64,000 nt of DNA from Bacillota bacterium (GCA_023458375.1 JAEWZT010000005.1:1-64000), one strand, 5' to 3'; numbered from the stretch's first letter, positions 1 through 9,155 are shown. Made by a program: numbers and translations. Notes: a model not told the origin generated them from the sequence alone.

Positions 1-294
1 GACTCTGCATTTTACGGCTGCTCAAGCCTTACCTCAATAACAATTCCCGACAGTGTAACAAGTATAGGCTCTTGGGCATTTGCATATTGCACAAACCTTA
101 CGAGTATAACTATCCCAAACAGCGTAATAAGTATAGGGGATTTGGCATTTAGCTGTTGCACAAACCTTACAATTTTTTGTGAAGCAACTTCAAAGCCTTC
201 AGAGTGGGATAATTTGTGGAATATTGATAACCGTTCCGTCTATTGGGCGGGACAGTGGCACTACGATTCCAACGGTAATCCGACGCCTAATTAG
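1..294 (+). CDS. Leucine-rich-repeat (BspA-like) surface protein, C-terminal fragment
   Basis: The reading frame is open from the first base of the window and stops with TAG at 292-294, so only the last 97 residues are present. Two repeats of the BspA/LRR_5 type are visible: an aromatic-Cys-x-x-Leu-Thr-Ser-Ile-x-Ile-Pro core, each followed by a Ser-Val-x-Ser-Ile-Gly turn and a Trp/Leu-Ala-Phe. After the repeats come about 35 Trp-rich residues ending in a Gly-Asn-Pro-Thr-Pro-Asn tail. BspA-like repeats are typical of secreted or surface adhesion proteins. No sortase motif or membrane anchor is visible at this end. The rest of the protein lies upstream of the window. Confidence 0.85.
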   Translation, partial: DSAFYGCSSLTSITIPDSVTSIGSWAFAYCTNLTSITIPNSVISIGDLAFSCCTNLTIFCEATSKPSEWDNLWNIDNRSVYWAGQWHYDSNGNPTPN

Positions 295-315
295 TAAATC
301 TTGACATAGAATAAA

Positions 316-350
316 GAGCTCCTCTTGCACAGAGGGGCTCTTGAAATTTT
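316..350. terminator. Stem-loop terminator between LRR gene and glpK (convergent)
   Basis: Ten-base arms (316-325 and 331-340) pair with one G-U wobble around a 5-nt loop. The strand reading toward lower coordinates has TTTATTCT after the hairpin, and the forward strand has a weaker T-rich tail. It lies between two convergent genes and could serve both. Confidence 0.6.
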
Positions 351-367
351 GCGGCTTAATTTGTGGT

Positions 368-397
368 CCCCCAAAAATCCGCAGATTTTTTTTGGGG
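368..397 (-). terminator. Hairpin just downstream of glpK; member of a dispersed repeat
   Basis: An inverted repeat of CCCCAAAAATC (369-379) with a GATT...TTTGGGG arm (384-397) around a short CGCA loop lies 3 nt past the glpK stop codon. The sequence resembles the hairpin inside the 42-bp tandem repeat at 42830-42913, which also lies beyond the 3' end of a minus-strand gene. Confidence 0.5.
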
Positions 398-400
398 CTG

Positions 401-1912
401 TTATTCCTCCCAGTCCAAGCAGCGGCTGACGGCCTTTTGCCAGCCTTTATAAAGTTTCTCAACGCGCTCTTTTGGCATTTGGGGCGTAAATACGCGTTCC
501 AGCGCCCATTTTTCTTTTATTTCGTCAAGGCTTTTCCAAACATTTAACCCAAGTCCGCATAAGTATACCGCGCCCAATGCCGTCGCTTCGGTATAAAGGG
601 GGCGCTTAACCTCAACGCCCAAAATATCCGCTTGAAATCCCATTAAAAAATCGTTGCCCGCCGCGCCGCCGTCCACCGCTATTGAGTGGGTGCAGGCGCC
701 GCTGTCAAGTTCCATATTCTGCAAAATATCCTTTACCGAATAAGCCATAGATTCCAATGTCGCCCTTATGATATGCCCCTTGTCGGTGCCGCGCGTAATA
801 CCTATAATAATTCCCCGCGCGTTTTGGTTCCAATAGGGCGCGCCAAGCCCCGTAAAAGCGGGAACGACGTATACGCCGTCGGTGCCCAGCGTGCCGTCGG
901 AATTTCTTGCAGCCCTTGCGTATTCTTCGCTGTGCTTGCTGAAACGGAAAAAGTCCAAATTATCGCGCAGCCATTGGACGCTGCTGCCCGCGTTAAATAC
1001 GCTGCCTTCAAGGGCATATACTGTCTTTCCGCTAATCCGCCAGGCGACGGTAGCCAAAAGGTTGTTTTTGCTTATGGTGGGCGTATCGCCCGTATTCATT
1101 AAAATAAAGCATCCCGTGCCGTAGGTAATTTTGGCATCGCCTTTTGTAAAGCAAGTTTGACCGAAAAGGGCGCTTTGCTGGTCGCCCGCAATGCCGCATA
1201 TGGGAATGGGGGTTTTCAGCACTTCGGTGTAGCCCGCGCACTCGTTGCTGTCCACAACTTTTGCGAGCATGCTTTTGGGAATGGTAAAATAGTCTAAAAG
1301 TTCTTGGTCCCAGTCGTTGGTAAATATATTAAAAAGCATCGTTCTGCTTGCGTTGCTTGCGTCGGTAACAAAAGCTTTTCCGTTGGTAAGCTTGTAAATT
1401 AACCATGTGTCAACGGTGCCGCAAAGCAGCCGACCCTTGTCGGCAAGCTCTCTCGCGCCCTTAACATTGTCTAAAATCCATTTAATTTTTGTGGCTGAAA
1501 AGTATGCGTCTATAACAAGACCCGTCTTGTGCCGTATCATTTCCGAAGCTTTGATGTCTTTTTTTATTTCGTCGCAGTAGCTTGCCGTCCTGCGGCACTG
1601 CCAAACTATGGCGTTATATAAAGGTTTTCCCGTGGTCTTGTCCCACACTATTACCGTTTCGCGCTGGTTTGTTATACCTATGCCGATAACCTCTTCCAGC
1701 CTTATCCCGCTTTGGGCGATTGTTTCGTTTAACGCGGCATATTGGTTTGCCCACACCGCCAATGCGTCCTGCTCCACCCACCCCGCCTTGGGGTAAACCA
1801 GCTCAAACTCGCGGGAAGTCATTTGCACTATTTCTTTTTTTATTGTGTCAAAGAGCAGGCATCTTGCGGAAGTCGTTCCCTCGTCAAGCGCTAAAATGTA
1901 TCTTTTTTCCAA
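401..1912 (-). CDS. glpK: Glycerol kinase
   Basis: Phosphorylates glycerol to sn-glycerol 3-phosphate with ATP in the cytoplasm (FGGY carbohydrate kinase family). The N-terminal ATP-binding segment (Leu-Asp-Glu-Gly-Thr-Thr-Ser, about residues 9-15), the NQRET substrate motif, Trp-Gln-Cys-Arg-Arg-Thr, and the catalytic Asp in GIAGDQQSALFGQ are all present. Length is 503 residues, normal for GlpK. The start is taken as TTG at 1912 because GGGAGGAA lies 6-7 nt upstream; the frame extends to another TTG at 1945 that lacks a ribosome binding site. The His-Phe-Phe-Gly loop that carries the HPr-phosphorylated histidine in many Firmicutes enzymes is absent and that segment is shortened. No glpF or glpD is adjacent. 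Confidence 0.95.
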   Translation of the reverse strand: MEKRYILALDEGTTSARCLLFDTIKKEIVQMTSREFELVYPKAGWVEQDALAVWANQYAALNETIAQSGIRLEEVIGIGITNQRETVIVWDKTTGKPLYNAIVWQCRRTASYCDEIKKDIKASEMIRHKTGLVIDAYFSATKIKWILDNVKGARELADKGRLLCGTVDTWLIYKLTNGKAFVTDASNASRTMLFNIFTNDWDQELLDYFTIPKSMLAKVVDSNECAGYTEVLKTPIPICGIAGDQQSALFGQTCFTKGDAKITYGTGCFILMNTGDTPTISKNNLLATVAWRISGKTVYALEGSVFNAGSSVQWLRDNLDFFRFSKHSEEYARAARNSDGTLGTDGVYVVPAFTGLGAPYWNQNARGIIIGITRGTDKGHIIRATLESMAYSVKDILQNMELDSGACTHSIAVDGGAAGNDFLMGFQADILGVEVKRPLYTEATALGAVYLCGLGLNVWKSLDEIKEKWALERVFTPQMPKERVEKLYKGWQKAVSRCLDWEE

Positions 1913-2143
1913 AGTTATTCCTCCCAGAACTAATTCAGTATACAATTTTGACTTTTTTTAAGTAATGCCCATTAATTTCGCCGCCGCTCTCAAACGCGCT
2001 ATTTTTGTTGCGCTTACGTCAAACCGTCAAGCTTTTTTCTGCTAAGCGCAATGAAAAAGCGCTTTAAAAGTTGATTAAACCGCGCGGATTTTTTTAGGCG
2101 CAAAAGAATTGTCTTACGCGCAAAGACTGCTAAGCGCAGGAAG

Positions 2144-2956
2144 CTAAACCTCTAATTGCGCTATGCTTTCAAGCGCGATTGCCGCCTTTATTTCGCTTTT
2201 AGCATAAGTTTCTAAATTAGTTTCCCCGCTTAAAACCAATACCGCCAAAAAACCGTTGTTGTTTGCGAAAGCTATATCGGTGTAAAGCCTGTCGCCTATA
2301 AAGGCGATTTTTTCTTTGGGCAAGTTAAATTTTCCCCCCAGCGCTTCCGCCATGGGGGAATAGGGTTTTCCGCAATAGGCAAAGGGGGATATACCCGTGC
2401 TTTTTTCTATCAGCGCGACAACACTCCCCACGTCGGGCACATATGCGGGCGAAGCGGGGCAGTTTATGTCGGGGTGGGTGCAAAAATAAGGCGTGCCCTG
2501 CATTATGAAAGTAGTGGCTCTGCAAAGATTTTTATAGGTCAGCTCCGTGTCGTAGCCGATTAGCACCAAGTCGGGGTTGTTTTCGTCAAAAGTAACGCCT
2601 TCTTCCTCCAACGCCTGTTTTAAGGCATTTCTACCCAAAAGGAAAACGCTCTTGCCCTTGTGGTATGTGTTGAGGTAGTAAGCCGCGGCATCGCCGCTTG
2701 TAAAAATCTCTTGCCGCGAAATTTCAATGCCCAGTTTTTTTAGCTTTTGAATATATTCGCCCCCCGCGCGCGAGGAGTTGTTTGTTACAAAGCAGATTTT
2801 TTTGCCCTTGGCTTTTATTTCCGCTATTTTTTCTTTTGCGCCATCAATAAGCTTATCTCCGACGTAAACCGTTCCGTCCATGTCAAGCAGAAACAGTTGT
2901 ATATCTTTTGTGTTTGCCGCTTTTGCCGCCGCAATTTTTTTGCCGTCCATATCCAC
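2144..2956 (-). CDS. HAD-superfamily phosphatase, NagD/PNPase-like (subfamily IIA)
   Basis: A 270-residue HAD hydrolase. The nucleophile motif DMDGTVY is at residues 25-31, motif II is VTNNSSR near 58-64, and the metal-binding GDRLYTDIAFANN is near 221-233. A large C2 cap sits between motifs II and III, as in the NagD/4-nitrophenylphosphatase branch, which dephosphorylates sugar or nucleoside monophosphates. The specific substrate cannot be told from sequence. The start is GTG at 2956, with an in-frame ATG at 2950. A sigma-A-like promoter ends only about 9 nt before GTG, so the mRNA leader would be extremely short. The gene diverges from the topoisomerase genes. Confidence 0.85.
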   Translation of the reverse strand: MDMDGKKIAAAKAANTKDIQLFLLDMDGTVYVGDKLIDGAKEKIAEIKAKGKKICFVTNNSSRAGGEYIQKLKKLGIEISRQEIFTSGDAAAYYLNTYHKGKSVFLLGRNALKQALEEEGVTFDENNPDLVLIGYDTELTYKNLCRATTFIMQGTPYFCTHPDINCPASPAYVPDVGSVVALIEKSTGISPFAYCGKPYSPMAEALGGKFNLPKEKIAFIGDRLYTDIAFANNNGFLAVLVLSGETNLETYAKSEIKAAIALESIAQLEV

Positions 2957-2965
2957 CTCGCCGTT

Positions 2966-2995
2966 ATTTTACCGCTTTGAGGGCGCATTTGTCAA
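2966..2995 (-). promoter_or_regulatory. Promoter of the HAD phosphatase gene
   Basis: On the minus strand TTGACA (2995-2990) and TAAAAT (2971-2966) are separated by 18 bp. The predicted transcription start falls at about 2958-2960, 2-4 nt before the GTG start codon. Confidence 0.6.
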
Positions 2996-3512
2996 TACTT
3001 GCTTTTTACCGTTAAGCAAAACACTTGCAGATATTTTACCTGCGCCCTGCGAAAGGCGTCTAGAAGATTAAAAGAGCAAATTGTGAAAGCGTCCGTTTAT
3101 ACTTTATAATATTTACGAAATAATTTTCGCAAAAGCCTTTTTTGGGGAATAGGAGAAGCATGCGATAAACCGTATTCAATAAATTATTCTTATAGACCAA
3201 TGCTAGAAAACTTGCGGAAATCGGCAATTATAATGCGGCGCATCGGCATGAAGCAAGCTTTAAAAGGTTTTTTAGCGTTTTGCTTTTTTAACGCTGAAAA
3301 CTTATTTTACGTGTTTTTGTAAAAGCCCTTTTTGTCAATAATTAATTTGTCAAAAAAGCGCGAAACACCGATTTAATTATTTATTGCTAAACGCAAAAAA
3401 CAATAATATGCAAAAAATGTGTATATAATGTATAATTATGCATTAAAACCACTGTTACCTGCCATTCACGCAACTTCACAAGAAATTGTTGCATTTTTAT
3501 ACATTGCTAGTA

Positions 3513-3541
3513 TTGCATAAAAAGATTGGCTGTGTTATAAT
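3513..3541 (+). promoter_or_regulatory. Promoter of parE/gyrB-like gene
   Basis: TTGCAT (3513-3518), 17-bp spacer, TATAAT (3536-3541) with a TG extension at 3533-3534. The ribosome binding site AAGGAG at 3566-3571 follows, 9 nt before the ATG. Confidence 0.65.
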
Positions 3542-3580
3542 AAAAAAACTTTAATTAAACACTTCAAGGAGAAAACTTTA

Positions 3581-5551
3581 ATGACAGCGGAAAAACAATA
3601 TCGCGCAAAGGATATTCAAATACTTGAAGGGCTTGACGCCGTGCGTACGCGTCCCGGTATGTATGTGGGTTCGACGAGTTCGCGCGGGCTTCACCATATT
3701 CTTTGGGAAATCGTTGATAACGCCGTTGACGAAGGCGCAAACGGTTACGCAACCCGCGTTGAGGTTACTCTAAATAACGACGGCAGCGTTACTGTCTATG
3801 ACGACGGGCGCGGTATTCCCGTGGACATTCACCCCCAGCTTGGCGTTTCTGCGGTGGAGGTAGTTTTTACCCAGCTTCACGCGGGGGGAAAATTTAACAC
3901 CGAAAACTACGCCTTTTCGGGAGGGCTTCACGGCGTGGGCGCGTCGGTGACAAACGCTTTGTCGCGCTGGCTGGAAGTTGAAGTTTATAAAGAGGGCAAT
4001 GTTCATTATCAGCGCTTTGAAAGCAACCCCGACCCAAAGGATGCAAAGCACGTATTGTCGGGCGTTCCCGTCGCCCCTTTGGAAAAAAGAGAAACAACGC
4101 AGCTTAGCGGCACAAAAATTACCTTTATGCCCGACAACAGGGTATTTAATACCATAGTTTTTAATACCGAAACGGTAAACAAGCGTATAAAAGAGCTTGC
4201 CTTTTTAAACAAAGGCTTAACTTTTGTGTTAACGGACGAAAGGGTAAACGACGGCGAGGGCAACATTTTTAATAAAACATACTGCTTTGAGGGCGGGTTG
4301 GTTGATTTCGTAAAAGACATTAATGAAAACAAAGAGGCGCTTCATCAAAAAGTTTTGTCGGGCGGCGGTAAAAACGAGGTCTTGCAGCTTGATTTTGCCT
4401 TGCAGTATTCCAATTCCTATTCTGAAACGCTTATAAGCTATGTCAACAATATACCTACTCCCGAAGGGGGCACTCACGAAACGGGCTTTAAAAACGCCAT
4501 GACCAAGGTGCTTAACGGTTTGGCGCGCAAAAAGGGATATTTAAAAGAAAAAGAAGAAAACCTTTTGGGCGACGATTTCAGGGAGGGAATTTCCTGCGTC
4601 TTTTCCGTCAAAATGTCCAACATACAGTTTGAGGGGCAGACAAAATCTAAACTGGGCAATATTGAAGCTAAGGGCGCGGTGGAACAAATCGTTTCGGAAC
4701 AGCTTTTGCAGCTGTTGGAAAAAGAGAACGACGCCTGCGACATAATTTTAAAAAAGAGCATAGCTTCGGCAAAGGCAAGGGAGGCGGCGCGTAACGCCAA
4801 AGAACTGACAAGAAGCAAAAACGCTATTTCAAGCAACAACCTTGTGGGCAAGCTTTCGGGGTGTTCCTGCAAAGACTACACCAAAAACGAGTTGTTTATT
4901 GTTGAGGGCGATTCGGCGGGAGGGACGGCTAAGCAGGCGCGCGACAGAAAATTTCAAGCTATTTTACCTTTGCGCGGCAAGCCCCTTAACGTAGAGCGCA
5001 GCCGCTTGGACAAAGTATTGGAAAATGAGGAATACCGTTCTCTGATTTCGGCGCTTGACACAAGCATAGGGGAGGATTTTGACATAGCTTCCCTCAAATA
5101 CGACAAAATCATCATACTTTCAGACGCCGACCAAGACGGCGCGCACATAAGGGCGATACTTTTAACTTTCTTTTTCCGTTTTATGAAACAGCTTTTAGTA
5201 GACGGACACGTCTATATAGGCATGCCGCCCCTTTACCGCGTAACCAAGAAAAACGCTACGCGCTACGCCTACGACGACAACGAACTGGCGGACATTATAA
5301 ACGAAACGGGTAAGAGCTTTGAGCTTTCGCGCTACAAGGGTTTAGGTGAAATGAACCCTGAACAGCTTTGGGACACCACCATGAACCCCGCTTCCCGCGT
5401 TTTAATGAGGGTAACCCTTGACGACGCGGCCGAAGCGGACAGAATGGTAACTATGCTTATGGGCGACAAGGTGGAGGCGCGGCGCAATTTTATAATAGAA
5501 CACGCCGATTTTAACAAGGACAAAGACAGCGCCTTTGAAGAATATGTATAA
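3581..5551 (+). CDS. parE: Type IIA DNA topoisomerase subunit B (ParE/GyrB), probably topoisomerase IV
   Basis: ATPase subunit of a type IIA topoisomerase, 656 residues. The GHKL ATPase motif EIVDNAVDE is at residues 43-51, with DDGRGIP and GGLHGVGASVTNALS downstream. The transducer segment YVNNIPTPEGGTHETGFK, the Toprim glutamate in VEGDSAGG (about residue 441), and the metal-binding SDADQDGAH (about 514) are present, with the usual C-terminal RYKGLGEM...MGDKVEARR. Length fits both ParE and Gram-positive GyrB. I favour ParE because the partner gene 13 nt downstream lacks the GyrA box and no dnaA/recF neighbours are present. An annotation as gyrB would be defensible. Confidence 0.9.
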   Translation: MTAEKQYRAKDIQILEGLDAVRTRPGMYVGSTSSRGLHHILWEIVDNAVDEGANGYATRVEVTLNNDGSVTVYDDGRGIPVDIHPQLGVSAVEVVFTQLHAGGKFNTENYAFSGGLHGVGASVTNALSRWLEVEVYKEGNVHYQRFESNPDPKDAKHVLSGVPVAPLEKRETTQLSGTKITFMPDNRVFNTIVFNTETVNKRIKELAFLNKGLTFVLTDERVNDGEGNIFNKTYCFEGGLVDFVKDINENKEALHQKVLSGGGKNEVLQLDFALQYSNSYSETLISYVNNIPTPEGGTHETGFKNAMTKVLNGLARKKGYLKEKEENLLGDDFREGISCVFSVKMSNIQFEGQTKSKLGNIEAKGAVEQIVSEQLLQLLEKENDACDIILKKSIASAKAREAARNAKELTRSKNAISSNNLVGKLSGCSCKDYTKNELFIVEGDSAGGTAKQARDRKFQAILPLRGKPLNVERSRLDKVLENEEYRSLISALDTSIGEDFDIASLKYDKIIILSDADQDGAHIRAILLTFFFRFMKQLLVDGHVYIGMPPLYRVTKKNATRYAYDDNELADIINETGKSFELSRYKGLGEMNPEQLWDTTMNPASRVLMRVTLDDAAEADRMVTMLMGDKVEARRNFIIEHADFNKDKDSAFEEYV

Positions 5552-5564
5552 AGGGTAAAAAAAT

Positions 5565-8042
5565 ATGAAGCAGTTAAATTTAGACAATATTCAAAACGCC
5601 CAAAACGACAGAGAAAAACTTGAAGACGGTTCCTCCCTTTTAATGAGGGATATGGAAACGGTTATGCAAACCTCCATGCTCCCTTATGCCGAACATGTCA
5701 TAATGGACAGGGCAATTCCCCGCGTGGAGGACGGTTTAAAGCCCGTTCAAAGGCGCATTTTATATGCAATGTATGAACTTGGCATAACCCCCGACAAACC
5801 TTATAAAAAAAGCGCGCGCATAGTGGGCGATTGTTTGGGCAAATACCACCCCCACGGCGACTCTTCGGTATATAATGCCATGGTGCGCATGGCGCAGCCT
5901 TTCAGCATGAGATGCCCCTTAGTTGAGGGGCAGGGAAACTTTGGTTCGGTAGACGGCGATTCGGCGGCGGCAATGCGCTATACCGAAGCGCGTTTGTCGG
6001 AACTGGCGATGGAAATGCTTAAAGACATAGACAAAAATACCGTGCGGTGGAGCAGAAACTTTGACGACACCACAAAAGAACCGGATATGCTTCCCGGGCG
6101 TTTCCCTAACCTTTTGGTAAACGGCGCCAGCGGAATAGCCGTAGGGCTTGCCACAAATATCCCTCCCCACAATTTGGCGGAGGTTATAAACGGCATAATA
6201 GCCTATATTGACAACAAAAACATTAAGCTTTCGCAGTTAATGAAATATATTACCGGTCCCGACTTCCCTACGGGGGGCTATTGTATAGGCTCGGAAGGGC
6301 TTTTATCCGCCTACGAAACGGGGCGCGGCAAAATTACCGTAAGGGCAAGGTGTCAAATTGTTCCCTCCGACAACGGCAAGGAAGAAATAATAATTACCGA
6401 ACTTCCCTATCAGGTGAACAAAAGTGAACTGCTAAAAGAAATTGTAAAGCTCAAAGAAACAAAAAAGGAGCAGCTTGCGGGCATAGCGGAAATTGTTGAT
6501 GAATCGGACAAAGAGGGCATGCGCGCGGTAATAAAAATCAGAAAAGATTACAGCCACAAGCAAATACTGCCCATTTTATATAAATATACCAACATGCAAG
6601 TCAGTTTCGGCATAAATATGGTGGCGATAGCCGACGGCAAGCCGCAGCAGATGGGGCTTTTGGATATTATCGCATGCTACACCAATTATCAAAAAAGCGT
6701 AGTTTTGGCAAGAAGCAAGTTTGAGCTTGAAGAGGCGAAGGAGAGGGTGCACGTCGTTGAGGGGCTGGTAATAGCCGTGAGAAATATTGACGAAGTGATA
6801 CAGATTATCCGTTCCGCCGCCCACACGACGGAAGCCAAGCAAAAGCTGCGTTTAAGGTTTGAATTAAGCGAAGTTCAGGCGCAGGCTATTTTGGATTTGC
6901 GTTTGGCGCGTTTGACAAAGCTTGAAATTGACAAACTGCTTAAAGAGCTTGAAGCTTTACGCGCTTTGATTGCCCGCTTAGAAGAGATTGTGCGCAACAA
7001 TAAGGTTTTAATGGAAGTGGTCAAAGAAGAGCTTACGGCAATAAAAAAGGCATATAAGTCGGAAAGGCTTACGCGTATTCTCGACAAGGAAGAGGACGCC
7101 GTAGTAGAGGTAATAAGCGACGAGCTTCCCGTAGAAAATACTGTAATATGCCTTACGGCGGCAGGGAAAATCAAGCGCGTGTCGTCAAGAAATTTTGCGA
7201 TGAGCAGCAAAGAGGCGGATAAGGCGGGGGCTTCCGCTGTTTCTGCCCAGCTTATGCAAACGGTTACCAACAAAAAAATAATTTTTTTCACCTCGGCGGG
7301 CAACTGTTACCGCACCGAAGCGGGGCGCATTAAAGAAATAAAATACCGCGAGGAGGCTCTAACGCTTCAAGAAATATTTAAGCTTGAAGAGGACGAAAAA
7401 GCCGTTGCGGTGTTTGAACTGCCCGAAGAGGGAATGCCCCAAGGAGAAGTGCTTACCTTTACGCAAAACGGCATGGTTAAACGCACGGCTTGGGAAGAAT
7501 ACGGGCTTCTCAAAAGCGCATTTTGCGGCTACAAGGGCAAAGAGGGGGATAACGTTATCAAGGTTGAGCCTTTAATCAATGGCGCGCCGGTGGTATATAT
7601 TTCCAAAAAAGGTATGTGCGTAAAGTTTTCTTCCGACGAAATACCTTTGCAGGGCAGAGTGGCGGGGGGCGTTAAGGGCATGCTGCTTGACGACGACGAC
7701 TATGTGGTATTTGCGGGGCAAGTGCCAGAAAAGGGCGAAGTCGCCATTCTAACGGACAAAAGTTTTGCCAAAAAAATTAAATGCGAAGAAATCGGCATAA
7801 TGGCGCGTTACCGTAAGGGCGTTAAAGCCGTTGATTTGACGGCAGCTACGGGCGGCAGCGTAATCGCCGCCCATTACAGCGAAAAACCTTACGCAATGCT
7901 TACGGAAGACGCGGCATGCGTGGTTGTGCTGTCTGCCGACGATTTTGCGGCGGAATCGCGCACGGGCAAAGGCAAACTGCCTAAGTCGCGTAAAAAGGCG
8001 GCAAAGCTTATTTACGCCGTTCCATTCAAAACGGAACTTTAA
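5565..8042 (+). CDS. parC: Type IIA DNA topoisomerase subunit A (ParC/GyrA), probably topoisomerase IV
   Basis: DNA breakage-reunion subunit, 825 residues. The catalytic tyrosine is Tyr139 in AAMRYTEARLS. The winged-helix segment with KYHPHGDSS (residues 93-101) and the tower domain are recognisable, followed by a beta-pinwheel C-terminal domain from about residue 490. No Q(R/K)RGG(R/K)G GyrA box is visible in that domain, so DNA wrapping and negative supercoiling are not expected, and the clostridial ParC branch fits best. The quinolone-pocket position equal to E. coli GyrA Asp87 is Asn104 here. Translated with the upstream subunit from one operon (13-nt gap). A factor-independent terminator follows. 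Confidence 0.9.
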   Translation: MKQLNLDNIQNAQNDREKLEDGSSLLMRDMETVMQTSMLPYAEHVIMDRAIPRVEDGLKPVQRRILYAMYELGITPDKPYKKSARIVGDCLGKYHPHGDSSVYNAMVRMAQPFSMRCPLVEGQGNFGSVDGDSAAAMRYTEARLSELAMEMLKDIDKNTVRWSRNFDDTTKEPDMLPGRFPNLLVNGASGIAVGLATNIPPHNLAEVINGIIAYIDNKNIKLSQLMKYITGPDFPTGGYCIGSEGLLSAYETGRGKITVRARCQIVPSDNGKEEIIITELPYQVNKSELLKEIVKLKETKKEQLAGIAEIVDESDKEGMRAVIKIRKDYSHKQILPILYKYTNMQVSFGINMVAIADGKPQQMGLLDIIACYTNYQKSVVLARSKFELEEAKERVHVVEGLVIAVRNIDEVIQIIRSAAHTTEAKQKLRLRFELSEVQAQAILDLRLARLTKLEIDKLLKELEALRALIARLEEIVRNNKVLMEVVKEELTAIKKAYKSERLTRILDKEEDAVVEVISDELPVENTVICLTAAGKIKRVSSRNFAMSSKEADKAGASAVSAQLMQTVTNKKIIFFTSAGNCYRTEAGRIKEIKYREEALTLQEIFKLEEDEKAVAVFELPEEGMPQGEVLTFTQNGMVKRTAWEEYGLLKSAFCGYKGKEGDNVIKVEPLINGAPVVYISKKGMCVKFSSDEIPLQGRVAGGVKGMLLDDDDYVVFAGQVPEKGEVAILTDKSFAKKIKCEEIGIMARYRKGVKAVDLTAATGGSVIAAHYSEKPYAMLTEDAACVVVLSADDFAAESRTGKGKLPKSRKKAAKLIYAVPFKTEL

Positions 8043-8070
8043 AATGAACTTTTAATAAAAGTAATAAAAA

Positions 8071-8098
8071 GACGCCAAAATTTCGGCGCCTTTTTATT
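8071..8098 (+). terminator. Terminator of the topoisomerase operon
   Basis: GACGCC (8071-8076) and GGCGCC (8085-8090) arms pair with one mismatch, followed by TTTTTATTT. Confidence 0.75.
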
Positions 8099-8099
8099 T

Positions 8100-8612
8100 G
8101 CGGTATTTTGATGTTTCGTATATTTTTATAATTTTTACTAACAAACTTTTAAGCTGTCTTTTGCGTGTTATTTTGAGCGGCAATATCAAGGAACTTTATT
8201 TTTAATTTGCCCTTTGTATTTTTTACAAATGCTTTAAAAGTCAGAATTCGGTTGAAATAATTGTTTAGCTTTTATATTTGTTACTATTGTTTGACGTAAA
8301 CATTTTAAGTTTTCGGTCTATCTTGTTCGCTAACCGCTTTTCATATAAAGCTAGCCGACAGTAGCTTTTGTTCTTCTAACTCCAAAGCTATAACAAAACA
8401 AAATCATAACGGCGGGCGGACAATTAATCAAGAATAATTATTTTATTTATTGCGCAAAAACCTTAATTTATTTGTTGCGCTAAAATTTTAATATTTTGTT
8501 GCTCAAAGATACATACAAAGCCTTTTTAGTTATCCGCAAATTAAAGCTTTCATATCTAAGCCGTTTTAGCGCCAAACTTTGATATTGCTTTTTAAATAAT
8601 AAAAATATTATA
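8100..8612. other. AT-rich intergenic region, 513 bp
   Basis: Lies between two convergent genes. No coding frame, RNA or repeat is visible, and no MazF antitoxin gene. Confidence 0.5.
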
Positions 8613-8960
8613 CTAACTTAAAACTCCAAGCGAAATTAAAAGGGCTTTGTCAATGCGGTTCATAATTTCTTGCGGAAGCACGCCTATTTTTTCTTTTAGG
8701 CGCGACTTGTCAAGGGTGCGTATCTGTTCAAGCAGCACAATGCTGTCTTTTGGCAAAGGGCAGCTGTTAAGGGGCAGTTCTATGTGCGTGGGCAGCTTTG
8801 CCTTGCTTAGTTTGCTTGTCGTCGCCGAAACTATGACGGTGGGCGAATACTTGTTTCCCACGTCGTTTTGTAAAATAAGTACAGGTCTAAGCCCCCCTTG
8901 TTCGCTTCCTACGACGGGGCTTAAATCGGCGTAATACAGTTCTCCTCGCCTAACTTCCAC
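8613..8960 (-). CDS. MazF/NdoA-family mRNA endoribonuclease toxin
   Basis: 115 residues with the MazF/PemK core: RRGELYYADLSPVVGSEQGG at the N-terminus, RPVLILQND, the VSATTS strand, and the LLEQIRTLDKSRL segment that forms part of the active cleft. It is very close in pattern to Bacillus NdoA (EndoA), which cleaves UACAU in single-stranded RNA; the recognition sequence here is unknown. Start is GTG at 8960 with AGGAGG 5 nt upstream. An antitoxin of the EndoAI/MazE type normally overlaps the toxin gene upstream; none is present in the 224 bp before the divergent neighbour or in the 513 bp after the gene. Confidence 0.92.
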   Translation of the reverse strand: MEVRRGELYYADLSPVVGSEQGGLRPVLILQNDVGNKYSPTVIVSATTSKLSKAKLPTHIELPLNSCPLPKDSIVLLEQIRTLDKSRLKEKIGVLPQEIMNRIDKALLISLGVLS

Positions 8961-9124
8961 TTATGCCTCCTATTTTTATCTTATTCCCAACGGCACACCG
9001 CCGTGTTTTTTGTTTGCCTTTCTAATTTTTCTCGCTTTGGCAATATTTCACGGGTTTTTGGTTTGGGTCATTTTGATTTTTCCCACCTTTTGGAAGTAAT
9101 ATTCATCCATCATACACACAAATA

Positions 9125-9155
9125 TTGTGTCAAAAGGTTTAAATTGTGGTAAAAT
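9125..9155 (+). promoter_or_regulatory. Promoter of the acyltransferase/DUF6320 pair
   Basis: TTGTGT (9125-9130), 19-bp spacer, TAAAAT (9150-9155) with TG extension at 9147-9148. The -35 match and the spacing are weak; the extended -10 is good. Confidence 0.4.

Larger units (their letters stand above)
2957..3580. other. Divergent intergenic region, 624 bp
   Basis: AT-rich spacer between the HAD phosphatase and the topoisomerase genes. It holds a promoter at each end. Apart from a weak AGCGTT...AACGCT inverted repeat near 3274-3295 I see no gene, RNA or repeat in it. Confidence 0.5.

Noticed and set aside
686..1102. Long plus-strand frame inside glpK
   Set aside because: Lies wholly within a clear glycerol kinase on the other strand; GC-skewed third positions generate such shadows throughout the window.
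3581..8042. Origin-proximal gyrase locus (gyrB-gyrA next to oriC)
   Set aside because: No dnaA, dnaN or recF, no DnaA-box cluster seen, and the A subunit lacks the GyrA box; a topoisomerase IV locus fits better.
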